Positions 26,309 through 34,023 of a stretch of 55,594 nucleotides of DNA are shown here, piece after piece. The notes under the pieces were generated by a model. It was not told where the DNA came from and did not search any database. It worked only from the letters and a program-made list of their open reading frames with translations. Source of the stretch: Dialister sp. (lineage in GTDB: Bacteria > Bacillota > Negativicutes > Veillonellales > Dialisteraceae); NCBI GenBank assembly GCA_022722495.1, contig JAIJLI010000002.1, positions 1-55,594 on the forward strand, written 5' to 3'. Made by a program: the position numbers and the translations under genes. Within the stretch, counting starts at the first letter, position 1, and each line of letters starts with the position of its first letter.

Positions 26309-26327
26309 CTTGTCTTGTCAAAAAACT

Positions 26328-26384
26328 CAGGGATAAAAAAGGAGAATCCCCAAGCCTAGGTAGCGGTCTAGAACTCAGGGATTC
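26328..26384 (-). terminator. Attenuator-like hairpin in the leader
   Basis: On the minus strand GAATCCC (26378-26384) pairs with GGGATTC (26344-26350), with an inner CTAG/CTAG stem, followed by TCCTTTTTTATCC. The stop codon of a 21-codon ORF (starting at 26433) lies inside the hairpin, as in classic leader-peptide attenuators. Confidence 0.45.
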
Positions 26385-26452
26385 CATATCTCGTCGGCAT
26401 TCGCCGGAAAGGAGGTCTTCTTTCATTTGTCATTCCGCTACGTTTGACTGGT

Positions 26453-26461
26453 GCAAAGATA
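26453..26461 (-). promoter_or_regulatory. Leftward promoter (-7 box) of the 164-aa operon
   Basis: The reverse strand reads TATCTTTGC, with TTTG 20 nt upstream (TTTG-N20-TATCTTTGC), matching the full Bacteroidetes -33/-7 consensus. Confidence 0.7.
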
Positions 26462-26637
26462 GAAACTTTTTTTTGAACAACCAAATGTGAAGTTTTGTGA
26501 AAAACGAGCAAAACTACACTTTATTATACATTTGAAATACACGTATTATACATTTGGCTATTTGTTAAAAGACTATAAAAATAATAGTGGGTAAAAGCTA
26601 GGCTAAACTTCTGAACAGCAATTTGTTATTTTTCTTT

Positions 26638-26675
26638 TTGGTGCTAGCTAAATATTTGGTGCTATTTTGGTGCTA
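26638..26675 (+). repeat. Three direct copies of TTGGTGCTA
   Basis: TTGGTGCTA occurs at 26638-26646, 26656-26664 and 26667-26675, with a partial inverted copy near 26687-26698. The position at the right end of the prophage suggests integrase arm-type sites. Confidence 0.55.
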
Positions 26676-26727
26676 TAAATTTTCAATACCAGCACAAATG
26701 CACGCTTAACTATCTGTATAACAACAG

Positions 26728-26760
26728 AAAAGCCTATCCTCTCGGATAAGCTTTTTCCTT
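26728..26760 (+). terminator. Hairpin terminator in junction region
   Basis: AAAAGCCTATCC-TCTC-GGATAAGCTTTT is a 12-bp stem with one mismatch followed by TTCCTTT. It can also act on the minus strand, where TTTTCTGTTG follows the stem. Confidence 0.7.
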
Positions 26761-26900
26761 TAATACAAAAACATTATGAATTATTTCTATTAGCGAACAA
26801 GATTCGTTTTATTAATATATTCTATCTAAAAGTTATATTTCAAACAAACTAATAGTTTCAAACAATTACCGTACTCCTACGATTAATCTATTCTTGTTTA
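26728..26900 (-). ncRNA. Candidate small RNA in junction region
   Basis: A good -7 box (26906-26914, reverse strand TATCTTTGC) would start a leftward transcript near 26900. No ORF of size follows before the hairpin at 26728-26755, giving an RNA of about 170 nt. Supported only by promoter and hairpin spacing. Confidence 0.3.
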
Positions 26901-26905
26901 CGGGT

Positions 26906-26914
26906 GCAAAGATA
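26906..26914 (-). promoter_or_regulatory. Leftward promoter with no clear gene
   Basis: The reverse strand reads TATCTTTGCACCC, an excellent -7 match. Downstream there is only the candidate sRNA or, before prophage insertion, a gene now displaced. Confidence 0.5.
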
Positions 26915-27024
26915 CGACTTTTTTCTTATTCCTGCAATACCTAATAATGGGGGTTTTAGATAATACCTAAAACAGATGAGCCAGACACTTTAGGCTATTG
27001 CCATTTTCCCCTCTCCTATAGACA

Positions 27025-27064
27025 CAAAAAAACTGCAAGTCAGACTTATCGTCCAACCTGCAGT
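27025..27064 (-). terminator. Terminator of the 117-aa secreted protein gene
   Basis: On the minus strand ACTGCAGGTTGGAC pairs with GTCTGACTTGCAGT (14 bp with G-U wobbles), followed by TTTTTTT. Confidence 0.85.
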
Positions 27065-27115
27065 CCATTAATATCTCTCTCTTATAATTTCTTTTCAGAA
27101 TTCAATCGAATTGAA

Positions 27116-27469
27116 TTACTTCAAACCACGATTCATAAGTGTTGCATTCAGAAGCATCACATACTTGCGATACTGAGAATCATTGAGGATGCTGTGCATG
27201 TACTTGAGATCCTTAATGACAGCCTTGTCAATCATAGCTGCACGCTCATCCTTTGCTGCAGTTGCAGCATTCATCATATCAGCTGTGAAGTTCTTGTGAA
27301 CATCAGCTACAGCCTCTGCCTGATCAATATTGAGTGACAATGCATTAGCCAAGCTACCCATCTTTACATTCATGTTGTAAGCTGCTGTTGCGTTTGTTGC
27401 CTCGTCTGCTGCGAAAGTAGTTGTTGCCATTGCGAACATTGCTACTGCCAAAATCATAATCTTTTTCAT
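27116..27469 (-). CDS. Secreted small helical protein, Spy/CpxP-like build
   Basis: 117 aa from the ATG at 27469, chosen because it starts the signal peptide KKIMILAVAMFAMATTTFA directly; an upstream in-frame ATG would add eleven basic residues. The mature part is helical and Met/Ala-rich (NALSLNIDQAEAVADVHKNF) and ends with NDSQYRKYVMLLNATLMNRG. The length and Q-x-R-K-Y repeat spacing recall the periplasmic Spy/LTxxQ class of chaperone-like proteins, but the LTxxQ motif itself is not clear. It is common in Prevotella and Bacteroides. It is monocistronic, with its own promoter and terminator. Confidence 0.65.
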   Translation of the reverse strand: MKKIMILAVAMFAMATTTFAADEATNATAAYNMNVKMGSLANALSLNIDQAEAVADVHKNFTADMMNAATAAKDERAAMIDKAVIKDLKYMHSILNDSQYRKYVMLLNATLMNRGLK

Positions 27470-27593
27470 AATCTTTTTACCTTTCTTTACTTTACGAGCC
27501 ATCTTCTGAACCTACACTATCTCTCTTATAAGCTAGGAGGCTCTAGAAGGACTCTTGTTAAACATTATCCTGATGTCTTTTCTTTAAGACACT

Positions 27594-27602
27594 GCAAAGA
27601 TA
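27594..27602 (-). promoter_or_regulatory. Promoter of the 117-aa secreted protein gene
   Basis: The reverse strand reads TATCTTTGC with TTG 20 nt upstream. The leader is about 120 nt. Confidence 0.65.
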
Positions 27603-27906
27603 CAAACTTTCCGTTGTGTACGCAAACAATTTACAAGAAAAATGCTCTAAAGGGCCTCTTTTTTGATATATATCAACATCAAAAGGCTTCTTTCTTCTAC
27701 TTTTCGTTATCTAACGCTTGTTTTTGCATTCAAAAGGTAAGCAGTTTTACAATATCAGTAACATTTGCGTTTCAAAAGAGAACTACTATGAGGAAAAGCC
27801 TGGCAAGTTGCTATTTTCCAGCCATAGAAAATGAGCACTCTGAATCTTTTTTTCCGAAAACCCCAATATTTCTACTATTTCTTTTCCATATCCCAATTAT
27901 TTATTG
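27603..27906. other. Gene-free intergenic region
   Basis: About 300 bp, A/T rich, between divergent core genes. A 105-codon frame on the + strand here looks spurious: it is rich in Phe and Ser, has no ribosome site and runs through the next promoter. Nothing else is recognised. Confidence 0.5.
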
Positions 27907-27915
27907 TATCTTTGC
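27907..27915 (+). promoter_or_regulatory. Promoter of the 94-aa gene (-7 box)
   Basis: TATCTTTGC lies 22 bp before the ATG at 27937, giving a very short leader. This rules out the earlier in-frame TTG at 27904. Confidence 0.65.
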
Positions 27916-27936
27916 AGAAGATTTACAATAGAAACA

Positions 27937-28221
27937 ATGGAAGAACAAAATCATATAGACAAGGCACTCGCCTTCCTCGAAAGCCTCGAAAAGTTGGGAA
28001 ACCAGCTCAAAGTAGCAGAAGAGAATCAGAAACAGTTCCTCGCCAGAATGCTTGAACTCAAGAAATCTGGCGAAACTGACAGTGAGGAATACGCAGACCT
28101 TTCACGCAAGAGCAAAGGATTGCAGGACATCATCGACAAATGGCGCCCTATCTATCTGGAGCGAATGGAAATGGTGAAAAGCGTACAGATGAAGAAGCGT
28201 AAGCGCACTGGAAAGAAGTAA
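27937..28221 (+). CDS. Conserved-looking coiled-coil protein, 94 aa
   Basis: 94 aa. It is almost entirely helical and charged (KALAFLESLEKLGNQLKVAE, QKQFLARMLELKKS), ending in a basic tail (KSVQMKKRKRTGKK). No motif identifies a function. The basic tail could bind nucleic acid. It is transcribed alone, upstream of slyD. Confidence 0.55.
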   Translation: MEEQNHIDKALAFLESLEKLGNQLKVAEENQKQFLARMLELKKSGETDSEEYADLSRKSKGLQDIIDKWRPIYLERMEMVKSVQMKKRKRTGKK

Positions 28222-28279
28222 CTACAATAGTGGCTATCAGGCTGGGACAAAGAATCTGCAAGCAAGGTATAAAGAAACT

Positions 28280-28313
28280 ATATATATAATGAACGCGCGT
28301 ACATTATATATAT
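28280..28313. repeat. 12-bp AT-rich inverted repeat with a GC loop
   Basis: ATATATATAATG and CATTATATATAT flank AACGCGCGTA. The stem is perfect and there is no T tract. It lies between the 94-aa gene and slyD and could be a cruciform, an mRNA hairpin or a weak terminator. Confidence 0.55.
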
Positions 28314-28367
28314 CAAATATCCTACAGATAGCACTATAAATAGAAAACAATAAAAAAATAAAATAAA

Positions 28368-28964
28368 ATGGAATCAAACAACAAAAACAAGTTTATTAGA
28401 GTATCATACGCATTGTATGATGTAACAAAGGGTGATAACGGCGAAGAGATGCTGATTGAGCGCACAACAGATGAGCGTCCTTTCTTCTTCATCAGCGGTA
28501 TGGGTGTAACCTTGCCTGCTTTCGAGGAGAAGGTAGTTGATTTGGCTGAGGGCGAAGAGTTCGACTTCAAGTTGGATCCTGAGCAGGCTTATGGTTTGCA
28601 CTATGACGAGCGCGTAATCGACCTCGACAAGCAGATCTTCACTATCAATGGACAGTTTGACGCTCAGCACGTACAGGTAGGTGCTATCATCCCATTGCAG
28701 AACGAGGATGGTAACCGCTTCAATGCTGTAGTCAAGAATATCACAGACGAGAAGGTAACTTGCGATCTCAACCACCCATTGGCAGGTTTGAAGCTTAACT
28801 TCTGCGGTCAGGTTCTTGAGAGCCGTGAGGCAACAGCAGAGGAAATCGCCAAGATGGCTCAGATCATCAGCGGTGAGGCTGGTGGTTGCGGCGGCGGTTG
28901 CGACAACTGCGGCGGTGACTGCAAGGATGGCAACTGCGAGGGCGGCTGCGATTGCAACAAGTAA
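28368..28964 (+). CDS. slyD: FKBP-type peptidyl-prolyl isomerase SlyD
   Basis: 198 aa cytosolic prolyl isomerase and chaperone. The FKBP core with inserted IF domain spans ~8-150: ISGMGVTLPAFEEKVVDLAEG (position ~42), then DPEQAYGLHYDERVIDL, and a closing HPLAGLKLNFCGQVLE. The tail (~165-198) is a Cys/Gly-rich metal-binding extension (GGCGGGCDNCGGDCKDG), like the Ni/Zn-binding tail of E. coli SlyD, which supports metallocentre assembly. It is followed by a strong terminator, so it is probably monocistronic. Confidence 0.9.
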   Translation: MESNNKNKFIRVSYALYDVTKGDNGEEMLIERTTDERPFFFISGMGVTLPAFEEKVVDLAEGEEFDFKLDPEQAYGLHYDERVIDLDKQIFTINGQFDAQHVQVGAIIPLQNEDGNRFNAVVKNITDEKVTCDLNHPLAGLKLNFCGQVLESREATAEEIAKMAQIISGEAGGCGGGCDNCGGDCKDGNCEGGCDCNK

Positions 28965-28984
28965 AATTTGAGAATAAACGATAG

Positions 28985-29018
28985 CGGCTATCTCAATACC
29001 ATTGGGATAGCCGTTTTT
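28985..29018 (+). terminator. slyD terminator
   Basis: CGGCTATCTCAAT-ACC-ATTGGGATAGCCG is a 13-bp stem with one wobble, followed by TTTTT. Confidence 0.9.
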
Positions 29019-29041
29019 CATATCAACTAAAGAATTTGGCA

Positions 29042-30184
29042 ATGAGGAATACATTTGGCAATCTTTTCACTCTCACAACATTTGGCGAGAGTCATGGCAT
29101 AGCTGTAGGAGGCGTCATCGACGGTTTCCCTGCAGGCATAGACATCGATATGGACTTTATCCAGAGCGAGCTCAACCGTCGTCGCCCTGGACAAAGTCAC
29201 ATCACCACAGCACGAAAGGAAGCAGACCAGGTAGAATTTCTAAGTGGTGTTTTCGAGGGAAAATCTACGGGAACCCCTATCGGCTTTGAGGTGCGCAACC
29301 AGAACCAGCATTCTCAGGATTATGAGAATATGCGCTGTCTGTTCCGACCATCCCATGCCGACTTCACTTACAACGAGAAGTATGGTATCCGTGATCATCG
29401 CGGTGGCGGCCGTTCATCTGCACGCATCACCATCGCCCGCTGCGTAGGTGGCGCCCTGGCCAAGTTGGCACTCCGCCAGCTCGGCGTCAGCATTACGGCA
29501 TACACATCGCAGGTTGGCAGTATCGCCCTGGAAAAGGATTACCATCTATATGATCTCAACACCATAGAGGACAATCCTGTTCGTTGTCCAGACCAGGCAA
29601 AGGCAAAGGAGATGGAAGAACTCATCGCCCAGGTCAAGGCTGATGGGGATACCATCGGAGGCATCATCACCTGCGTCATCAAGGGATGTCCTGTAGGATT
29701 GGGAGAACCGGAATTCGACAAACTTCATGCCCAGCTTGGTGCAGCCATGCTTGGCATCAATGCCGTCAAAGGATTTGAATATGGAGAAGGATTCGCCGGA
29801 GTTACTGCTCGCGGAAGCGAACAGAATGATGTCTTCGTTCCTAAAGCTAAGAATATGGATGCTACTGATGATGCGGCAAACCATCAGGAAACTACAATCA
29901 ATCAGGATGTTGCAGCTCGCATCACGACCAAGAGCAACCATAGCGGTGGCATCCAGGGAGGATTGAGCAATGGTCAAGATATCTACTTCCGGGTAGCCTT
30001 TAAACCAGTAGCTACCCTCCTGATGGAACAGGATACTGTAGATTTGGAAGGAAATCCTACCAAACTCACAGCTCGCGGACGCCACGATCCATGCGTATTG
30101 CCAAGAGCCGTACCTGTAGTAGAGGCAATGGCAGCCATGGTTATCCTGGATAATTATCTTTTGAATAAAACGGTGAGATTATAA
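29042..30184 (+). CDS. aroC: Chorismate synthase
   Basis: 380 aa, from the ATG at 29042 (an in-frame TTG 6 bp upstream is unlikely because family members start MRNTFGN or similar). It catalyses 5-enolpyruvylshikimate-3-phosphate to chorismate using reduced FMN, the last shikimate step. Family signatures: TFGESHG (~10), the [10 protein letters not shown] and [11 protein letters not shown] region (~100-135), [14 protein letters not shown] (~300) and [15 protein letters not shown] near the end. The length is normal. It lies between the slyD terminator and a bidirectional terminator. Confidence 0.96.
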   Translation: MRNTFGNLFTLTTFGESHGIAVGGVIDGFPAGIDIDMDFIQSELNRRRPGQSHITTARKEADQVEFLSGVFEGKSTGTPIGFEVRNQNQHSQDYENMRCLFRPSHADFTYNEKYGIRDHRGGGRSSARITIARCVGGALAKLALRQLGVSITAYTSQVGSIALEKDYHLYDLNTIEDNPVRCPDQAKAKEMEELIAQVKADGDTIGGIITCVIKGCPVGLGEPEFDKLHAQLGAAMLGINAVKGFEYGEGFAGVTARGSEQNDVFVPKAKNMDATDDAANHQETTINQDVAARITTKSNHSGGIQGGLSNGQDIYFRVAFKPVATLLMEQDTVDLEGNPTKLTARGRHDPCVLPRAVPVVEAMAAMVILDNYLLNKTVRL

Positions 30185-30192
30185 AAATAGCT

Positions 30193-30257
30193 AGGAGTTA
30201 AGATTGAGGAGTTGACTATCAACCACAACAACTTCCAATTCTTAACTCCTATCTTTT
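30193..30257. terminator. Bidirectional terminator between aroC and nth
   Basis: AGGAGTTAAGATTGAGGAGTTG pairs almost completely with CAACTTCCAATTCTTAACTCCT across a short loop, followed by ATCTTTTT. It serves the convergent genes on both sides. Confidence 0.85.
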
Positions 30258-30278
30258 TAACAAATATCTCCTCACAGG

Positions 30279-30926
30279 TCAAAGTTTACTGTCCTTCAAG
30301 AGTTTTGGACAATATTCATTGAAGAAGCATTTATCACAAAGCGGCTTTGCACTTTTGCAAATATATCTGCCGTGCAACAGAATCCAGTGATGCGCATTCG
30401 GAATATCTTCTGCCGGAATGTGCTTCATCAGATAATCTTCTACCTTGCGAGGCGTATCAGCCGTACGAGGCACCAACCCCATACGATGACTTACACGATA
30501 AACATGCGTATCCACCGCCATCGTGGCATAACCGAACCAGACGGCACGGATCACATTCGCCGTCTTGCGCCCTACTCCAGCCAATTTCACCAGATCTTCA
30601 GCAGCCTCCGGCACCTCACCTCCAAAGAGTTCTACCAGTTGCCGTGACATCTGTGCCAGATGTTTCGCCTTGGCATTGGGATAGCTTACCGAACTGATCA
30701 GCTCATAGATATCCTCCTCGCTCGCCTTCGCCATGTGCCGTGCATCTGGATAGCGAGCAAAGAGAGCCGGCGTAACCATATTGATACGCTTGTCGGTACA
30801 CTGAGCCGAAAGCAAGGTAGCAACAAGAAGCTGAAATGCGCTACCGAATTGCAACTCGGTAGTCACATTCGGCAGCGCATTTCTGAAGTGATTCAATATG
30901 AAATCGTATCTTTCGTTACGAAGCAT
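30279..30926 (-). CDS. nth: Endonuclease III (DNA glycosylase/AP lyase)
   Basis: 215 aa. It removes oxidised pyrimidines in base-excision repair. The helix-hairpin-helix LAGVGRKTANV carries the catalytic Lys (~120), VDTHVYRVSHR carries the catalytic Asp (~138), and the C-terminal iron-sulfur loop is CKSAKPLCDKCFFNEYC (C-x6-C-x2-C-x5-C). Length and motifs are complete. It ends against the terminator shared with aroC. The 29-bp gap from the ompH-like gene suggests cotranscription. Confidence 0.95.
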   Translation of the reverse strand: MLRNERYDFILNHFRNALPNVTTELQFGSAFQLLVATLLSAQCTDKRINMVTPALFARYPDARHMAKASEEDIYELISSVSYPNAKAKHLAQMSRQLVELFGGEVPEAAEDLVKLAGVGRKTANVIRAVWFGYATMAVDTHVYRVSHRMGLVPRTADTPRKVEDYLMKHIPAEDIPNAHHWILLHGRYICKSAKPLCDKCFFNEYCPKLLKDSKL

Positions 30927-30955
30927 ATTTCAATACGTTTATATTTTCCGGAATA

Positions 30956-31570
30956 TTACTTCTTCTTGGCAGGAGTTTCCTCTGCACCCTTCAACTTGCC
31001 CTTGTAAGCCTTGTTCAAGCCAGTGATAACCTCACTGGTAATATCGTATGCCTTATCAGCATAAAGCAGATTGTCACCACTCTTAGAGAAGATGATGCTA
31101 TACTTCTTGTCCTTGTTATATTGAGCCAAATAGTTAGCAATGCTGTCGTGGAGAGCCTTGTTGTACTTGTTCTGCTCAGCAGCAAACTCATTGCTCAAAC
31201 GCTGCTGCAATCCCTGAAGATCATTGTTCTGCTTCTGCAAACCAGCCTGGATAGCCTCAGCCTGCTCACGGGTGTAAGCATTCTGCTGAATCTTCTGCTG
31301 GAAGTTAGCAGCAGCAGCCTGCAACTGCTGACCCTTCTGAGCGATAGTAGCCTGAATATTCTGACCCTTTTTCTCCAGCAAGGCAGCATACTCCTTAGCG
31401 AATGTGTATTGAGTCATGATAGAGTCAACCTCTACGTATGCAATCTTCAACTCTGCTGGAGCCTTGCTCTCAGACTTAGCCTCAACCTGAGGCTGTGACT
31501 TATTGCATGATGCCAACGACAAGGTAGCTACAGCAGCAATAGCCACTGAACTCAAAATGTTCTTTTTCAT
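30956..31570 (-). CDS. OmpH/Skp-family lipoprotein
   Basis: 204 aa. The signal peptide ends in a lipobox (LSLASC, Cys ~22). IAYVEVDSIMTQYTFAKEYA opens the OmpH core, followed by a long Gln/Ala coiled coil (~65-150) and the conserved closing strand YSIIFSKSGDNLLYADKAYD. Skp proteins chaperone outer-membrane proteins in the periplasm; in Bacteroidetes a lipidated form is frequent. It lies upstream of nth on the same strand. Family is confident, and the specific role is inferred from the family. Confidence 0.85.
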   Translation of the reverse strand: MKKNILSSVAIAAVATLSLASCNKSQPQVEAKSESKAPAELKIAYVEVDSIMTQYTFAKEYAALLEKKGQNIQATIAQKGQQLQAAAANFQQKIQQNAYTREQAEAIQAGLQKQNNDLQGLQQRLSNEFAAEQNKYNKALHDSIANYLAQYNKDKKYSIIFSKSGDNLLYADKAYDITSEVITGLNKAYKGKLKGAEETPAKKK

Positions 31571-31615
31571 TTCTTCTGTATTTTTATTATTATTTATTCC
31601 TAAAACTAAAATGAT

Positions 31616-31810
31616 TTAATACGCCTTGTTTGCTTCGCGCGCTTCGCGGTCTTGGTCAACCACACAGTGGATACCCATCTTGCGCAAACCAGGATTGTCG
31701 TGAACATGCTGAGAAGAGAACTTACCATTCTTCTTAAAAATCAGCTTCACACTAAATAATGCCATTGCGATAGCAATTATTAACAGACTTAATAACATTA
31801 ATTTTATCAT
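31616..31810 (-). CDS. Small membrane-anchored protein, 64 aa
   Basis: 64 aa with one N-terminal membrane helix (MLLSLLIIAIAMALFSVKLI) followed by KNGKFSSQHVHDNPGLRKMG and a short tail with CVVDQDREAR. This anchor plus F-(P/S)-x-x-HV...GI-x-C-V-x-x-QDREA pattern is widespread in Bacteroidetes, always uncharacterised. It has its own -7 box (31849-31857). Confidence 0.7.
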   Translation of the reverse strand: MIKLMLLSLLIIAIAMALFSVKLIFKKNGKFSSQHVHDNPGLRKMGIHCVVDQDREAREANKAY

Positions 31811-31816
31811 TTTTAT

Positions 31817-31857
31817 TACCTTTGCAGTGCCTTAGTGCACTTCACGTTGCAAAGGTA
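31817..31857. promoter_or_regulatory. Divergent promoter pair
   Basis: The reverse strand at 31849-31857 reads TACCTTTGC (for the 64-aa gene). The forward strand at 31817-31825 reads TACCTTTGC (probably for pepD, ~135 bp upstream). The two -7 boxes are convergent over ~30 bp, so the two polymerases would interfere. Confidence 0.5.
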
Positions 31858-31959
31858 CGATTTTTCGGGCAAAAAGCAAAAGAAATCTCATAAATAAATG
31901 ACTTTCTTGATGCAAAAATAACAAAATAAGAGAATAATACATACAAAATAACATTATCA

Positions 31960-33417
31960 ATGGAAAAAAATGAATTAAAACCTGCTCTTGTGTTCGAGCA
32001 GTTCGCTAAAATCAACGAGATACCTCGTCCTTCCAAGCACGAGGAGAACATGATTGAGTTTTTGAAGGAATTTGGCAAGAGCCATAACCTTGAGACTGTA
32101 GTTGATGAGACTGGCAATGTCTTGATTCGCAAGGCTGCCACCCCAGGATATGAGAACGCTGACACCATCATCCTTCAGAGTCACATGGATATGGTATGCG
32201 ACAAACTGGTGGACGTAGAGTTCGACTTCCACAAGGATGCCATCCAGACCTACGTAGATGGTGAATGGTTGAAGGCAAAAGGTACTACCCTAGGTGCTGA
32301 CGATGGTATCGGATGTGCCATCGAGCTTGCCATCCTCGCAGCCAACGACATCGAGCATGGTCCTATCGAGTGCGTCTTTACCCGTGACGAGGAGACCGGC
32401 TTGACAGGTGCTGTAGGTATGAAGGCTGGTTTCATGACCGGCAAGATGCTCATCAACCTTGACTCAGAGGATGAGGGTCAGATTTTCGTATCCTGCGCAG
32501 GCGGCCAGACTACCAAGGCTACCTTCCACTTCACCCGCGAAGAGGCTCCAGCAGGCTACTTCTTCATGGAGGCATCCCTGAAAGGTCTCAACGGCGGTCA
32601 CTCTGGTGATGACATCAACAAGAAGCGCGCCAATGCCATCAAGGTACTTGCCCGCTTCCTCTTCCTGGAGAACGAGAAACTCAATGGTGCCCTTCGTCTG
32701 GTAAGCTTCAACAGCGGCAAGATGCATAACGCCATCCCTCGCGACGGCAAGATTGTCTTTGCTGTCAAGAATGAGGCAAAGGAGCAGGTACGTGCAGACT
32801 GGAATATCTTCGCATCTGAGGTAGAAGATGAGTTCCACGTTACTGAGCAGTCTATGCTTTTCAACATGGGTTCTGCCGATGCAGCTCCTGTTATCGAGAA
32901 GGCCGTAGCCGATAAGTTCATCATGGCTTTACAGGCTGTAGATAATGGTCCACTCACCACCTGTCAGGACGAGGCACTTGCCGAGATGATAGAGACATCC
33001 AGCAATGTTGCAAGCGTGATGACCGACGAGAATAGCATCAACATCGTGGCTTCTCAGCGCAGCAATGTGATGAGCAACCTGGACAACATGACCAACACCG
33101 TGAAGGCAGCCTTCCTTCTGGCAGGTGCTGAAGTAAACGTGGGAGGCAAGTATCCTGCATGGAAGATGCGTGCCAACAGCAAGCTGACCGACATTACCGT
33201 GAAGAGTTACGAGAAACTCTTCGGCAAGGAGCCATGGGTAAAGGGTATCCACGCCGGTCTGGAGTGCGGTCTCTTCTCAGAGCGTTATCCAGACCTTGAT
33301 ATGGTAAGCTTCGGTCCTACCCTTCGCAATGTTCACACACCAGAGGAAGCACTTCTGATTCCTACCGTTCAGATGGTATGGGACCACCTGCTGGATATCC
33401 TCCGCAGCGTGAAGTAA
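31960..33417 (+). CDS. pepD: Aminoacyl-histidine dipeptidase (PepD, peptidase M20)
   Basis: 485 aa cytosolic dipeptidase. Metal ligands are visible in the M20 order: LQSHMDMVCDK (His ~81), LGADDGIG (bridging Asp ~118) and TRDEETGLTGA (catalytic Glu ~150), then DSEDEGQIFVSCAGG and the C-terminal HAGLECGLFSERYP. The length is normal for the M20C class that hydrolyses Xaa-His and other dipeptides. Bacteroidetes often use such enzymes in peptide catabolism. The next gene is co-directional 38 bp downstream. Confidence 0.92.
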   Translation: MEKNELKPALVFEQFAKINEIPRPSKHEENMIEFLKEFGKSHNLETVVDETGNVLIRKAATPGYENADTIILQSHMDMVCDKLVDVEFDFHKDAIQTYVDGEWLKAKGTTLGADDGIGCAIELAILAANDIEHGPIECVFTRDEETGLTGAVGMKAGFMTGKMLINLDSEDEGQIFVSCAGGQTTKATFHFTREEAPAGYFFMEASLKGLNGGHSGDDINKKRANAIKVLARFLFLENEKLNGALRLVSFNSGKMHNAIPRDGKIVFAVKNEAKEQVRADWNIFASEVEDEFHVTEQSMLFNMGSADAAPVIEKAVADKFIMALQAVDNGPLTTCQDEALAEMIETSSNVASVMTDENSINIVASQRSNVMSNLDNMTNTVKAAFLLAGAEVNVGGKYPAWKMRANSKLTDITVKSYEKLFGKEPWVKGIHAGLECGLFSERYPDLDMVSFGPTLRNVHTPEEALLIPTVQMVWDHLLDILRSVK

Positions 33418-33455
33418 GAAGAACTGAGTGAATTCCTACCAAAGGATATGAAATC

Positions 33456-33839
33456 ATGAAGAAGATACTATTCGTATTGACATTAGGTTTGGCGCTGGTT
33501 CTCACTTCCTGTGGCGACCAGCACAAGGCTCAATCTCTCGTCAAGGATTTCCTCAATGAAAACCTGGAAAACGAAGATTGTAGCTTTAAACGCTTCAGCC
33601 AACTCACTCCTACAGCCATGATCGATTTTAACAGAGTAAAATCTATGCGTCAGGAGATGAACCAGTTGCCATATATGAAAAAGAATATCGACTATAACGA
33701 TGGCACCTTCCCAGACACCTTAATGTATCTGAGAGCCACCTACCAGTTGACTACTCATGATGGCAAGAAAGAAGAACTCACCCAGACTTTCTATCTTGAC
33801 AAAGCTTTGACACGAATCATCGCTTTCAAAGAGAACTGA
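33456..33839 (+). CDS. Small lipoprotein, 127 aa
   Basis: 127 aa. The signal peptide ends with a lipobox (LVLTSC, Cys ~19). The mature domain is small (NEDCSFKRFSQLTPTAMIDF; ends TFYLDKALTRIIAFKEN) and looks like a cystatin/NTF2-like or DUF-type lipoprotein common in Prevotella. No function is known. It lies downstream of pepD and may share its transcript, ending at the terminator 33907-33947. Confidence 0.75.
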   Translation: MKKILFVLTLGLALVLTSCGDQHKAQSLVKDFLNENLENEDCSFKRFSQLTPTAMIDFNRVKSMRQEMNQLPYMKKNIDYNDGTFPDTLMYLRATYQLTTHDGKKEELTQTFYLDKALTRIIAFKEN

Positions 33840-33906
33840 TTCTATTTCAAAAAAACTAAAATCAAGAATTTAAGTTTAGATTGTAAAATTAGATAAACAT
33901 AAAAAC

Positions 33907-33947
33907 AAGGCTGCACTCCTGGCAAAGGGAATGCAGCCTTATTTTTG
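33907..33947 (+). terminator. Terminator after the small lipoprotein
   Basis: AAGGCTGCA and TGCAGCCTT form a 9-bp stem followed by ATTTTTG. Confidence 0.85.
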
Positions 33948-34023
33948 TGATAAAACCCACAAGTTAACTGAAACGCTCATACAGAGGCCTGACTCTTGTT
34001 TCAAGCCTTATCTAACCAAGTTC

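Larger units (their letters stand above)
26021..26446 (-). other. Long structured 5' leader or ncRNA with attenuator-like hairpin
   Basis: Transcription from the promoter at 26453-26461 should start near 26446, leaving about 425 nt before the 164-aa gene. The leader contains a 21-codon ORF (26368-26433), a hairpin ending in a T run on the minus strand (26328-26384), a 27-codon ORF (26225-26308), and a compound stem near 26069-26117 (TTAGGTT...AACCTAA enclosing CGCaCAC-GTAT-GTGaGCG). The layout suggests attenuation or a stand-alone RNA. No known riboswitch is recognised. Confidence 0.4.
26462..27024. other. Gene-free prophage/chromosome junction region
   Basis: 563 bp, A/T rich, with no credible gene. 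It holds the TTGGTGCTA repeats (26638-26675), a hairpin terminator (26728-26760) and a leftward promoter (26906-26914). The prophage-chromosome junction most likely lies here, since phage genes end at 26020 and core-type genes begin at 27116. No tRNA gene is seen and the second att copy is outside the window. Confidence 0.45.

Noticed and set aside
26232..26426. A 64-codon leftward frame in the prophage leader
   Set aside because: It runs through the attenuator-like hairpin, has no ribosome site and an unbalanced composition. The shorter leader frames explain the region better.
26021..27115. A tRNA gene as prophage attachment site
   Set aside because: No cloverleaf, CCA end or T-loop consensus was found on either strand of this gap.
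27614..27931. A 105-codon frame before the 94-aa gene
   Set aside because: Low-complexity Phe/Ser/Leu sequence that crosses a good promoter.
29546..30085. A 179-codon frame opposite aroC
   Set aside because: Antisense to a complete chorismate synthase with all family motifs; composition typical of a shadow frame.
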